A stretch of DNA of 64,000 nt. It comes from Anthracocystis setariae. Its lineage: Eukaryota > Basidiomycota > Ustilaginomycetes > Ustilaginales > Ustilaginaceae. How positions within the stretch are numbered: position 1 is the stretch's first letter; every line of letters begins with the position of its first letter. Below the pieces are notes generated by a model. That model did no database searches and had not been told where the DNA came from. It saw nothing but the letters and a program-made list of their open reading frames with translations. The stretch lies in contig CAKMXJ010000037.1 of assembly GCA_928724745.1 (NCBI GenBank), positions 1,293,850-1,357,849 of the forward strand. The letters are read 5' to 3'. The position numbers and the translations under genes were made by a program. Below, one piece after another: positions 1-10,300 of this stretch.

Positions 1-120
1 CGTCTCTTCAAACAATTGGCCTCCTCCAACGGCGTCAAAAACACACCACAAGAAGAGGATGAAGAACAGCAGGAAATCGACCAAGCCCCAGATTTGGCAG
101 GTTTGCGCATGTTCGGTTAA
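1..120 (+). CDS. C-terminal tail of an unidentified protein (5' end outside window)
   Basis: Frame 1 is open from the first base to a TAA at 118-120, giving 39 residues with an acidic stretch (EEDEEQQEID) followed by APDLAG. The tail loosely recalls the acidic 'xxPDLV' ends of beta-NAC (EGD1/BTF3), but too little is present to name it. A GT-containing sequence near 101 could also be a splice donor, so the true last exon might differ. It points toward the minus-strand kinesin gene (convergent pair, about 210 bases apart). Confidence 0.35.
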   Translation, partial: RLFKQLASSNGVKNTPQEEDEEQQEIDQAPDLAGLRMFG

Positions 121-329
121 CCTTCCATCCTCTCATTTCAAATTTGCAAAGTCATCTTTTCATTCCGCCCCGCAAGTCATGTGTGTGAGAGAGACAGAGA
201 GCGAGTATAGAAAGTCCGCATTTGAAGAAAAGAAAGAAAAAGGACACACCATCGAGGCGAAACAAGGTATATACGAGACAAGAAGTCGAAAAATTCCAAA
301 GCCAAAGCCTGTTCACACTGGGGGGAGCT

Positions 330-2384
330 TCAGTTGGCGATCGACTTTACCGCCTTAGCCGTGCCGATCGTCGTCGAGTTGACCTTTGTGGCGAATCTAA
401 GCGAGCACAAGCTTTCGTTGAGATGCGCCGCCATCGGACTCAACGCTAGCAGCATCAGCGTCTTGGAGTTACCACCGAGGCTGTTTTTCAGCAGCCACGT
501 TAGCGTCGAGTTACGGTAAGGAACGTGATTGGTTGCCTGCTTGTTCTGACCTAGCGCCGAAATGACGTCGGCAAGCGAAGACAGCGACTTGTTGATGGAT
601 TGCGCTTCCTTCAGTCGGATTGGGTCCTTGTCTGAGCCCGAGTTGGCCAAGCGTTCCGAACCAGCAAGATCAACGAGCGAGAGCACCGCATCGCACGCTT
701 CCATCGTAGTGGCATTTTGACCGCGAACTCGAAGCATGAACACCGAATGCGATCGCGAAGATCGCTCATTCATCAGCGTAGCCGCCACCTGCCTTCTCTT
801 CTTGGCCTTGTCGAGCAGCGCAAACACTTGAGCAGGAGAGTCCAGCGCCACCACAACTGTATCGGAAACCGTAGTACGACCCTTGTCGTGCTTGATCTCG
901 TGCTTGGCCTTGTCGACTTCGCTCTTGCCGAGAAGATCGTTGATGTTGTCGAGGTAGATTTCCAGCATGGAGCCTTCAAAGTCGTACTTCCAGCCTTTGT
1001 CTTTGAGCGTTTCGGCGGTTGACCACAGCATCTGCACGGCTCTGGGAATCAGACCAGCACCAATGTCGCAGGAGGGATCGCTGCCCAAGCCAGAGATCGA
1101 GTCAGGCGCACCTTCGAGTGTATGAGTCTTACCAGATCCGGTTTGACCGTAGGCAAAGATGGATGTGTTGTATCCATCAAGCACCGACTGTGTCAAGTGC
1201 GCAATCTCCTCAAAGACGTCGGCTTGCGTAGCAGAGGGCTGGAAGACGCGATCAAACGTGAAGAGGTGGTTTCGCATTGTAACAGTGCCGGTAGCAGACT
1301 CGCCGGCGGCAAGCAACTCGATTTGAGTTGCTTCGCGTTCGTTAGGGAATCGAATGGCGGCCAAAGCCTCCGTACCATTGTTTGCATCGTTGTTAGAAGG
1401 AGGTCGGACACGACAGAAGACGCGGATGTTGCCCCTCAACTCTTGCACCTCGTTGTGCAGCTTCCTTCTCAACGACTCGGCCTCGCGCAACTCGTTTTCG
1501 AGGTGAAGGTTGGCCTCTCGGGTCTCTGCGACCTCCTTGTCCATGCCTGAATTCTTTGCCTTCAGCGAATCGATCTGGTCCTGAAGCACTTGCAACTGGG
1601 AGCGCAAAGCGGCGTTGGTGCTCTCCATGGTAAGATGACTTGTGCTCTGTTGGTTGAGTGTCGCCTTGAGCGCTGCGACGGTCTCGCGCTCCTGCTCGAG
1701 CTCGTTCTCGAGGATGCGCTTTTCGCGATTGAATTTGGCGGTGAGTTGAAGGATCTCATCATCGGCGAGAGTCCTTCTGCGCTTGATCTCGTCCTGCTTG
1801 GACTGAGCAATCTTGCGCTGCTCGATGAGATCTTCTTCGAGTTGACGAACCTTGTCTTCTTGTGCAAGGCGTTCGGATCGTTCCTTGTTCCACTTTTCCT
1901 CTGTCTTTTGACGTTCGAGCTCGAACAGTTCGGCCATAGAGGCAAGACGAGACTCCATAGCATCCATACGAGAGGGATCGACGTCGGTGGAAGCAGCAAA
2001 AGTGGCGCTGCCATTACTGGATCGGGAGGCGGCAGAGGCGGCAGCATTGGCAGCGTTTGTGCCGGGACGAGGACGCGTAACGCTAGTGACACCCCTTCGA
2101 ACAGGAGCAACCTTGGATGTACTGAGAGAACGAGTGGCAGTTGCAGCTGGTGCCGGTCTGTTTGTGGTGTTGGTCATGGGAGCGCGTGGCAAAGTGAGGG
2201 TAGAAGAGGGAGCTTTGGCGGCAGTACGTCTTGCGGGAACAAAGCGACCCGCTTCTGATGTGCTGACCGCTCGAGTGGCAGCCACTGTGCGGGCAGCAGG
2301 CTCTCTCAGCTGGCTAGGACCAGCATTTGGCAGAGTGGCCGTTCGCTGACGCTTGACGGTTTGTGGTACAGGGATGCCCGACAT
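330..2384 (-). CDS. Kinesin-14 (C-terminal motor, Kar3/KlpA/Pkl1-like)
   Basis: This is a 684-aa minus-end-directed microtubule motor. It has a basic, Ser/Ala/Pro-rich tail (about residues 1-140), a long coiled coil (about 145-315), the kinesin-14 neck ELRGNIRVFCRVRPP, and a C-terminal motor domain to the end. The P-loop GQTGSGKTHT lies near residue 415, switch I (NERSSRSHSVF) near 545 and switch II (LVDLAGSERL) near 575. The motor at the C-terminus plus this neck sequence places it in kinesin-14, which works in spindle assembly and nuclear fusion in fungi. The start is an ATG (MSGIPVPQ) and no intron is needed. The exact orthologue (Kar3 or a second kinesin-14) cannot be settled by eye. Confidence 0.95.
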   Translation of the reverse strand: MSGIPVPQTVKRQRTATLPNAGPSQLREPAARTVAATRAVSTSEAGRFVPARRTAAKAPSSTLTLPRAPMTNTTNRPAPAATATRSLSTSKVAPVRRGVTSVTRPRPGTNAANAAASAASRSSNGSATFAASTDVDPSRMDAMESRLASMAELFELERQKTEEKWNKERSERLAQEDKVRQLEEDLIEQRKIAQSKQDEIKRRRTLADDEILQLTAKFNREKRILENELEQERETVAALKATLNQQSTSHLTMESTNAALRSQLQVLQDQIDSLKAKNSGMDKEVAETREANLHLENELREAESLRRKLHNEVQELRGNIRVFCRVRPPSNNDANNGTEALAAIRFPNEREATQIELLAAGESATGTVTMRNHLFTFDRVFQPSATQADVFEEIAHLTQSVLDGYNTSIFAYGQTGSGKTHTLEGAPDSISGLGSDPSCDIGAGLIPRAVQMLWSTAETLKDKGWKYDFEGSMLEIYLDNINDLLGKSEVDKAKHEIKHDKGRTTVSDTVVVALDSPAQVFALLDKAKKRRQVAATLMNERSSRSHSVFMLRVRGQNATTMEACDAVLSLVDLAGSERLANSGSDKDPIRLKEAQSINKSLSSLADVISALGQNKQATNHVPYRNSTLTWLLKNSLGGNSKTLMLLALSPMAAHLNESLCSLRFATKVNSTTIGTAKAVKSIAN

Positions 2385-3498
2385 GGCGATGGTGATGTCC
2401 GCTACGATCGTGTCGATATGTGAGTGTTGGACGTAAAAGGTGAATATGGCCTGTTGGATGGTTGGGCAGGCACCTTATGACCAGATGATGGAAGCGAGAT
2501 GGATGGTTTCTCACCAGTAGTGAGGATCACATCCACATCCACTTAGTCAAGTAACACTGAAGCCAACCAACACTCAGTGTGACACGGTGACTGCGAGTCG
2601 GATGCGCACTTTTTGGCTTTGCGACGCGCCGAATTCCACTCACCCAAAACACTCGAAAAAAAAGTCACTCACCGTCCGATTGCCCGATTTGGTTGGCCAT
2701 TTCGTTGCATTATTGGACTCGCGCCGCAAAATGTGGTGGTCACGTGCCATTCAACCATGTTCGATTCTGCTGACACCTACCACACTTCAACCTGGCTGCA
2801 GTACCGTAGGTCCTGGTTGTGTGCCCAGAGTAGCCTCTCTTGAACTCGACCTTGGACTGTTCCACATTTTCACTCACATCACACACCCACAACTCGACGC
2901 AATTGTAATTTTCATTGCTCTAGATGAGATGGGCAGAGTCGTTGGTCGAGCTAGGGGCAGGGTAGAGGAAGAGGAAGAGGATAGACCAAGTGATACAGTA
3001 AATGCGAGAGCGAACGACGAAATGCCGCAGATGAAGCAGAACGAGATGGGAATACATCGAGACGATGGACTATGATTAGCAGATTGGCAAAGATGCACAA
3101 GGCGTCGATGAGCTGGCATGGTTTTCGTGGTCATCAGCCTGCTCGGCTTGACTCGTGCCTTCATCCTTTGGTACGGACGGTGGAATTTCGGTGTGAGAGA
3201 CACTTGCATTCGGCTCTGGCGCAGGTCGAGTCGCTGTAAGAGCTAGAAGCACCTGAGCCCAGATGCTGACCAGCGTCCCGATCAACTCCAGCGCAACAGG
3301 CACCACCAAAGCCAGTGTCCGTTCCGAGAGGCTCCGCATTATGCCCATGCCCATGACCATGCCGCTGCCGCCGCTGCCATCTACAAGTTCATCTGTCGCT
3401 GCATCCTCAAATTCGTGCGCGCCATCGTCGGTAGTTTGGCCACCTTCGCTGCAGGCATCCGCTGAGCCATGCACCCCAGCTCCGACTCTGACAGCGAT
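2385..3498. other. Intergenic stretch: kinesin 5' side and tropomyosin 3' side
   Basis: About 1.1 kb without a supported gene. The open frame at 3076-3474 on the minus strand begins with GTG 24 bases after the tropomyosin stop and has no ATG until about residue 39, so it is more likely 3' UTR. The plus-strand frame 2587-3075 is low-complexity (poly-Glu) with no recognisable domain. Confidence 0.5.
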
Positions 3499-4451
3499 CT
3501 AGAGGCTCTCCATCTGTGCCACAACCTCGTCCAGCTCCGCCTTGGAGGCGCGGTAACGCTCCTCGGCCTCCTCGTACTTCTTCTCCCATTGTGCCACCTC
3601 ACGCTCCAGCGTCGCAACCTGGCGCTCAAAGTGCTCGGCCTTGACGTCAACCTGTCGAAGCCTGTATTATCGCAATGGAACGAAAAAAAAAGGATGCGAG
3701 TTGGATCTGTGTCAGTCAACAATTCGTTTGCCATGTCATTGCGCTTCCTCGCTCGGCTGTTCAAATACGCACTTGTCTGTGGTCTCGCGAAGGTTTTTCT
3801 CGGCTGTGTCAAGCTCGGACTCGAGCAGGTCCACCTTGCGCTGCAGCGATTCCGAAGTGGTAGCGTTGGATTCGTGCTCCTCGCGCACCGCCTTGTGCTC
3901 GTGCAGCTTGCCCTCAAGCTTTTCCAGGTCGCCCTCGGCAACGCTCAGCTTGTGCTGCAAAGACGCGATCTCCTGGTCCTTGGTAAGCAGCTCCTGCTCG
4001 AGTTGCTTGTTCTTGGCGGCCAGCTCGTCGGCGCGCTCGCTGGCGGCGTCAGCCTCGACACGGAGCGAGTTGAGTTTCTGTGTGCATCCAAGAAAGCGGA
4101 ACGAGGGCGTGGGGCGTTCAAATGCGATTGAAATCAGTCTGCGGCGCTCTTTCGCGTGTGAAACGGCTGATTGCGCCTGTACTTACCTCCTTGATGCGGT
4201 CCTGTCGTTCGTAACAGAGCATAAAAGATTACGCACGTTGCGTTTGATGACCGGATAGGGAACAAATCACGTGTCAAGATGCGAAGCAATCGTCAGTAGC
4301 GTTCTTGTCGTGATCAACGGCGCATTCGCAGCACAGTCTTTGCATCCTCGGGCATAGCCAGAGTGGCGATACAGCTCGAGCTTGACCTCCATGATGAGAC
4401 GCTGTCTGACTGCGCAAGGGTGGAAATTTTGTTTCGGAGGCAACTCACCAT
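3499..4451 (-). CDS. Tropomyosin (Cdc8/Tpm1-like), 4 exons
   Basis: Actin-filament-stabilising coiled-coil protein of cytokinetic rings and cables. Exons by hand: 4449-4451 (only ATG), 4187-4201, 3773-4077, 3499-3661. Introns start GTGAGT, GTAAGT and GTGCGT, and all end CAG. The joined frame is 161 residues, the same length as fission yeast Cdc8. It begins MDRIKEKLNSL, contains ETTDKLRQVDVKAEHFERQV and ends VAQMESL, closely following yeast Tpm1 (MDKIREKL ... KETTEKLRESDLKADQLERRV ... IAASLENL). Heptads run through the whole protein. The conserved N-terminus, essential for end-to-end overlap, is built from a 3-base and a 15-base coding exon. Gene-prediction software could easily miss both. Confidence 0.9.
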
Positions 4452-5625
4452 CGTTGTATGAGTGGGAGTGTGAGAGATTGGTGGTGGTCGTAAGCAAAGG
4501 GTGGTTTCAAGCCTTGAAGCGGAATGATAAGTGGAGGATCGAAGCGATGATCGTGAAGGAGAAGGAATAGGGGCGACTTGGCCAAGCTGGTAATCAGCAC
4601 CGTTCAACACAGCTGCCACTGTGCCGATGCACAGATGCGCACCACTACTACTCTGGGATTTCGTCGGTCGCTTTTAGTTGCGAGCGAGCATAGTCCTGCA
4701 ATCAATCAAACACACGCCCGCGCCAGCACAGCGCAGGTTTCTTCGACGTGCGCGTGCCTATGCCCGTGCACTCTTCTCTCCCAGCAACACACTTTAGACT
4801 TTTTGTGTGATTTGTGATTATAGGTGGGAAGGGGCCTTTCGAGAAGTGATTTAGAGAGCACCGCGTGTGTTTTTGATTTTATTTTTTATTTGGTGTGTGA
4901 GTGAGTGTGTGTGTGTGTGTGTTCCTCTCTCTCACAGCAGCGAGACAAACAAGAGCCACACAGAAAAGGCTGAGTCTGAATTAGTGCCCCTCTTCTGCCT
5001 TTGAATTCGATCTCGAGTCTTCGCGTGATCCTTACTTAAGCATCGTAGTTGCAGCTGTTCGTTTTGTTGTATGCTCGTCGCCACCACCCTCTTGCCACTC
5101 GCAACTCCAAGCTTACCAAAAACAATCCACAAGCCACACCCGAACAAGCAAATCGAGAAACAAGGCAGAATGCGATCCGTTGAAAATGACAAAATAAGAC
5201 CCAGAGACAAGTCCAAAGTAGATAGTTAGATACATGAAACCCAAAAGATTGAAAACAGCGAATAACCCAATTACGAGATGCTTCACATGTGAATCGTAGC
5301 ATCGATAGTGTAAGAAGAAGAGAAGGGGGAAACGGGCAACCCGGCGGAAACAGCGACGAGACAGATAGGTGACAGGGTGATGGCGCAGAGAAGCACGAGG
5401 GTATAAACCGATGGGTTTGCGGAGAGAGAGCCAGGCTAAAGTAGAATTTGACGTGTATGTAGACGTGACTGGCAACAGTCCGTAAAAGGTCCCTCGTAGC
5501 GAACCTTACTATTTTGGTTGCGCTTACTCGCAAGTTGCAATGTAGACACCGCGATTTTGAGAGATTGTGGCAAAAGCTCGACGGCCAAAACATTGATTTT
5601 GATCAAGTTGGTGCAGCAGTCGATA
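4452..5625. other. Tropomyosin 5' region with a GT microsatellite
   Basis: No supported gene. A TG dinucleotide run lies near 4895-4921, followed by CT-rich sequence. Minus-strand open frames here (5036-5593, 5113-5475) are Phe/Cys/Leu-rich, have no recognisable domain and are probably chance frames in promoter or UTR sequence. Confidence 0.5.
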
Positions 5626-7302
5626 TTACTCAGGTTGATCCAAGTTCAACGCATCCATGCGCGGCAAGAGATCGCCGCGTCGCTGGAATTGGTCCTCGTC
5701 GTCGTCATCATGGATGCCCCGCACAAAGATGCGAGGGCTGTTCTGCAGCGACAGGGCGTGCTTCGACAGCGGCGGGAAAGCTGGTAGCATGGGAGCATCC
5801 AGGAAGCCAACGCCCGATCCGCGCGGCATGAGCAAGTCGTCTGCGCAGGGGCTGAAGACGGCCTTGCGTATCTCGTGTTCGTCGCCTTCGCCCACGTCGT
5901 CGTTCAATGCGTCCACACCGGCTGGGGACGACACGGGCGTCGTGACAGCCGATGAGGGACTGGTGGCGCGACAACTGCTAAAGCTGCTTAGCACATCTAG
6001 CGACGTCGATCTCTGTGAAGTCGCCGTATACTCCGACGACAGTGGCGTGCTGGACCATGCCGAAGACGAACGAGTCTGGCAATCGGCCGTGGCGCTGTCG
6101 CTGCCGCTGTTTGCCGAGTCGACTGATTCAGTGCGGCGAGGGCGCTTGGGTGCCACAGGCCGAATGTCGGGTCGAGCAGCTGGCACGACTAGATCCGGGT
6201 TGGATCGCATAGCAGGCTCGGCGCGAACGCGGCCGATGGGCGAAGCATCGAGAAGATAAGCAGGCGAGCTGATGCGATGAATCGGCACGGGCCGAACAGG
6301 GATAGGCACATGCCTCTCGGCGAAACAATCACGCTCTCGCTCTCGCGTCTCGCGTTCGACGAGCGAGTCGAACGAAAGCATGGGAACACCGCAGAGGCTC
6401 TTGTTTTCGACTTGTTCGAGAGTGGCAGCGTCATGATGGGGGTGATGACCCGCAACGACTTGGTTCATTTCGGCCGGCTGAGGCGACTGCGTGGCGTTGC
6501 TGTTGATCGCGACAAGGTGCTCGGATCTGGGCGAGTTGAAGGACGACCTGCGCGGTTCAGCTAGCGTAGCGGACCGAGAGATGGAGAGCGCCTTGCGGTC
6601 CCGGAGCGACTTGGATGTTTGAGCCTTGAGCATGGCAGCAAACTGGTTGGCATCCGAATACTCGGGGGTTGGAGAGCCACAGTCGCGGCGGTTCGACTTG
6701 GGGGTTGTCACGACGCCTCCATTGGCGGTGGGCACAAAGAAGAGTCGCTGTTCGAGGTCGATGGGGGGAAGAGGTGGCAAAACATGCTCGTCTCCCACCA
6801 GCACCGGAGTGACAGAACCTTTGGCTTGGAGCGCCTCAGCCGAGAGCGGACAGAGGTACTGCTGGAAGTTTTGAAAGCGGACAGGTTTACTGATCATGCC
6901 ATCCATGCCGACATGGCGATACAGTGAAGCGGGTTCGGGACCGACGTTGGTGGTTACAGCGACGATGTGAGCGGTGCGGTTGGCAGCGAGGATGCCGTCC
7001 TCGGCGGCGCGGATACGACGAGTACACTCGACGCCGTTGAGATAGGGCATCTCGATGTCCATGCAGATGAGGTCAAAGATCTGAGTTCGCAAAAGTTGAA
7101 GCGCCTTGAGACCACTGTCAAGGCTGACGGGCGGGCGTGCTAGTGCATGGCTGAAGCGACGCTTGAGCAGCGTACTGAGAATCGAGAGATTGACATGGTT
7201 GTCATCGACGAGGAGGATGCGAAGCGAATGCGTAGGTGGTAAGGGCGAAGACGAACGTGTATCGTGTGCAACGTTGGAAAATGCGGAGGATGCCACAGAC
7301 AT
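5626..7302 (-). CDS. Response-regulator receiver-domain protein (orphan REC)
   Basis: A CheY-like receiver domain lies near the N-terminus. It has the acidic pair in LRILLVDDN, the phospho-acceptor Asp in DLICMDIEMP, the conserved Thr in VAVTT and the Lys in ISKPV. It is followed by about 400 residues of Ser/Pro-rich, probably disordered sequence with no recognisable output domain. It should take phosphate from a histidine phosphotransfer protein in a multistep phosphorelay. The start given is the first ATG in the open frame (MSVASSAF, 558 aa). The frame stays open upstream to 7446, where a good acceptor (CTCTTGCAG) suggests an earlier exon I could not place. It lacks the HSF-type domain of Skn7 and the kinase of Rim15. 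Whether it is Ssk1/Mcs4-like or Srr1-like is open. Confidence 0.75.
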   Translation of the reverse strand: MSVASSAFSNVAHDTRSSSPLPPTHSLRILLVDDNHVNLSILSTLLKRRFSHALARPPVSLDSGLKALQLLRTQIFDLICMDIEMPYLNGVECTRRIRAAEDGILAANRTAHIVAVTTNVGPEPASLYRHVGMDGMISKPVRFQNFQQYLCPLSAEALQAKGSVTPVLVGDEHVLPPLPPIDLEQRLFFVPTANGGVVTTPKSNRRDCGSPTPEYSDANQFAAMLKAQTSKSLRDRKALSISRSATLAEPRRSSFNSPRSEHLVAINSNATQSPQPAEMNQVVAGHHPHHDAATLEQVENKSLCGVPMLSFDSLVERETRERERDCFAERHVPIPVRPVPIHRISSPAYLLDASPIGRVRAEPAMRSNPDLVVPAARPDIRPVAPKRPRRTESVDSANSGSDSATADCQTRSSSAWSSTPLSSEYTATSQRSTSLDVLSSFSSCRATSPSSAVTTPVSSPAGVDALNDDVGEGDEHEIRKAVFSPCADDLLMPRGSGVGFLDAPMLPAFPPLSKHALSLQNSPRIFVRGIHDDDDEDQFQRRGDLLPRMDALNLDQPE

Positions 7303-10300
7303 GAACAACGACGTGTCTAAAGCGGCTGACCCTTCAGAAGAGAGAGAGAGAGACGATGAACGTCGGACTGGGGTGGATTGGCGGAGGTGGGAGACTCGAC
7401 CAATTTGGATCTGAACGGCTCGTAGAGGGAACCAAAAGGATGTGTCCTGCAAGAGAGTACAGTACGGAATGAATATCAAGCAGTCGACTACTCGGCTGAG
7501 ACCAGAGCAGTGGGATGCGATTTTGCTGAGAAGCGATTGTGATGCAAGTTAGATAAGGTGAACCACGGTGCGAATCGAAGTTGAGGTTGTTGGAGTCAAG
7601 AGGTGTGCAAGGGGTGGGAGGAGGTGTGCAGCTCGAAGAACGCAGAATGGTGCGAAGTGAGATTCGAGTGCGAGGAAAAGCGTCGATGATCGTAGCCAAT
7701 GGGACGATGCTAGTGACGAAAGCAGAAAAGGGGATGTGATCGATGCTCTGTGACTTGAGCGCTGCTAGAGATAGCGAGATGGTACCAAGTTGAGGTGCGG
7801 AAAGGGCCGCTGACCAGTACCGGAAGGTTGTGTGAATGGAGTGGAAGATAAGTTCAAGGAGCTTATCGTTGCATATCAAGGTGAAGTCGGGGGGCAAAAG
7901 TTGCACTTTTGCTTGGAGATTTTTTTTTTTTTTCTCGGAGTGCTGAATGGAGCAGAGTTGTCGAGTAAAACGTAGCGGTTGCCTAGGAAAGGCGAACGAC
8001 GGGATGTGAGAGGGTAGCGTATGCCGTTGCGCTAGTGTATGAAAAGCAAAGGACGGCAGATGATAGTGATGAGAATGGTGGCGAATGGACGTGGTAGTGA
8101 GATGGTAAGAGATGGGGCGGTCAAATGAATGCGGTTGTGATAGGGATAAGAGGGGCTGAGGAGCGAGACGAATCAGATGGCAATCAAGCGTCAGAGACTG
8201 ACGGGCCTGGGACGAGTGTGTAAAACGATACCAGAAAGGCGAAGTAGTAGTGTAGTGGTGACAATATGCCGTGGCGGCTACCGTTGACATCCGGGTTCAG
8301 TGACATTTCGTTGACAGCCGATTGAGGCGATTCCGGCAGGGCCGGGCAAAGACACAAACAAGCCGTGGACATGGGCGGAGAGAGGAGCAGACGCCACAGC
8401 CACCAGAGACACAACGACTCGTGACAGCTTTCGAGCTAAGCGGACGCCTTTTTTCGAGTGTGAATTGCCATCGCGATCGAACAAAGCTCGCATCCAACCC
8501 AACCCAATTCAGCCGTGTTTCCGCTAGAAAACTTCAGATACTGTACCCAAAATGATGAATAAGGTCAAAAATTAATTACTGTAGAAAAAAAAAAAAATTA
8601 AAATGGGGACAGGCGACTTTACCGTCTAGATCGCCACTCTCGCAAATCCGCATTCTGGAAAAGCAGATTTCTCGGGACGTGTATCAATGATTAGCGTTAT
8701 GCAACGGTGGCAAAATTGGTAGCAAAGCACGTTCGAACCGTATGTATCCAACACTTTGGAAACAAGTAGCGAATTGAATGCGATTCAAATGTCAAAAATT
8801 TTAGATTAAAAAGCGTCTCCCGCGGTGTTTGATGAAGCGGAGGGACCCTTGCTTGCGCCATCAAAATTTTGACCCTTTAGTTGGAAGGACCGCCTCTGCT
8901 GCTAGCCGTTCCGGACCCTGGCGCGATGCTACAACATCAATCACAATACGGTACTCTTGCTGCGGATCCTTCACCATTGAGCTTTGTTTTCGTCTTCTAC
9001 AGTACGAGTATGGGCACACTATCAAGCACAGCGATGCCACTCTAATGGCCATCCGCCTCGCTGAAAAAAAAAAATGTTCATAAAATTTGTCTCTTTGTTC
9101 CACTGGGATCGCATCCGTTGCTGTTGGACCCTAAACGGTGGTTTCCAGAACCGCAGCACGGCCAACTTCATTCCGCCCGGATCGCTGGCGAGTACTGTAG
9201 CTGACCGTCTGAGATCCACGCCTTGCTCTCCTCGTGTCTAGAGTGTCTGGTGAGCTGGGACCATTTCACTTTTGGGCTTCATTCTTCCACAGCCTTGTAA
9301 CATCTGCTAGCAGTTGCAGGTCGAGCTTTGCAATCCCACATCCGTGCCGGTTTTCTCTCTGTATTGTTTGTCTTTCGGATTCCGGACGGCGTGCGAAAAG
9401 CGTTTGTTGATTGCAATTTACAGGTCTACTGTATTGCATGCTACATTGACTGCTGCTGTATGAAGTTGGCGCTCTCGTTTGTGTCGATCATCCAACACAA
9501 TCTACTCAAGCCGAGCAATGGCAGTTGATACAGCTTGCTATATTTTGTCCAGCCCGAACGAGGCGGAACCGGCAGCATGGCTTAGCTTCGCATAGTTACA
9601 CGTAACAGGTCAGCTTGACCATCTGCCGAGTTGGCCATCACCATCGACTCAAAACTCGTTTTTTCTTCGCCTTTTTCACCATCACGAACTGGGTCTTGAA
9701 AGATCTATCTTGCCAGGCAGCGTCACACACTCTTTGTATCGCGTGGTATTGTTCACACAATGGCAAGAGGTACGGTTTTTCTGTTCTGTACAACCGGTCA
9801 AGTGTAGAAATGGAAATGTGTGCTGCTCGATGCCAGTGGAAATGCAAGCCGAACCGAAAAAGGATGGCTAAGGAGCCGCAACGTCTTTGTACAACCTCGT
9901 TTCACTGCTACGGATGTTTCCAAGTAGTTACTTATACTGAAGTGCGTTTCGGCGACTCCTTTCTTCCACTGTCATCGTGAAACCGCCGTTCGTTTACCCT
10001 TGAACTTCATGCCCCGTGATGATAGCCGCACAGTGGCTTCCACTCTTGCCGAATTCCTGGTCAAGCTGCATGCATCTGTACCGGTAGAATATGGTACAAT
10101 GTCAGCGTGATGAGGCTCATCCATTTCAGGTGGTCCATGGTACAGAAGCATGCAACTCCGTCCGCTCGTCGTAACCATCGATTGCTTTATACATGCGGTG
10201 CAGTACTGTACAGTACTGTTCGGTGGATCCATCCGCATAAGCATCCATCTTTAAAAGGGAAACTGGCAAGCTCAACGAAATCCAATGCGATCCACAATCA

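Noticed and set aside
3076..3474. 132-aa minus-strand frame with a hydrophobic segment after tropomyosin
   Set aside because: It starts with GTG, lies 24 bases after the tropomyosin stop and has no family features; treated as 3' UTR.
7334..8290. 318-aa minus-strand frame upstream of the receiver-domain gene
   Set aside because: His/Ser/Thr/Pro low complexity without a domain; probably leader, although part may hold an unplaced first exon.
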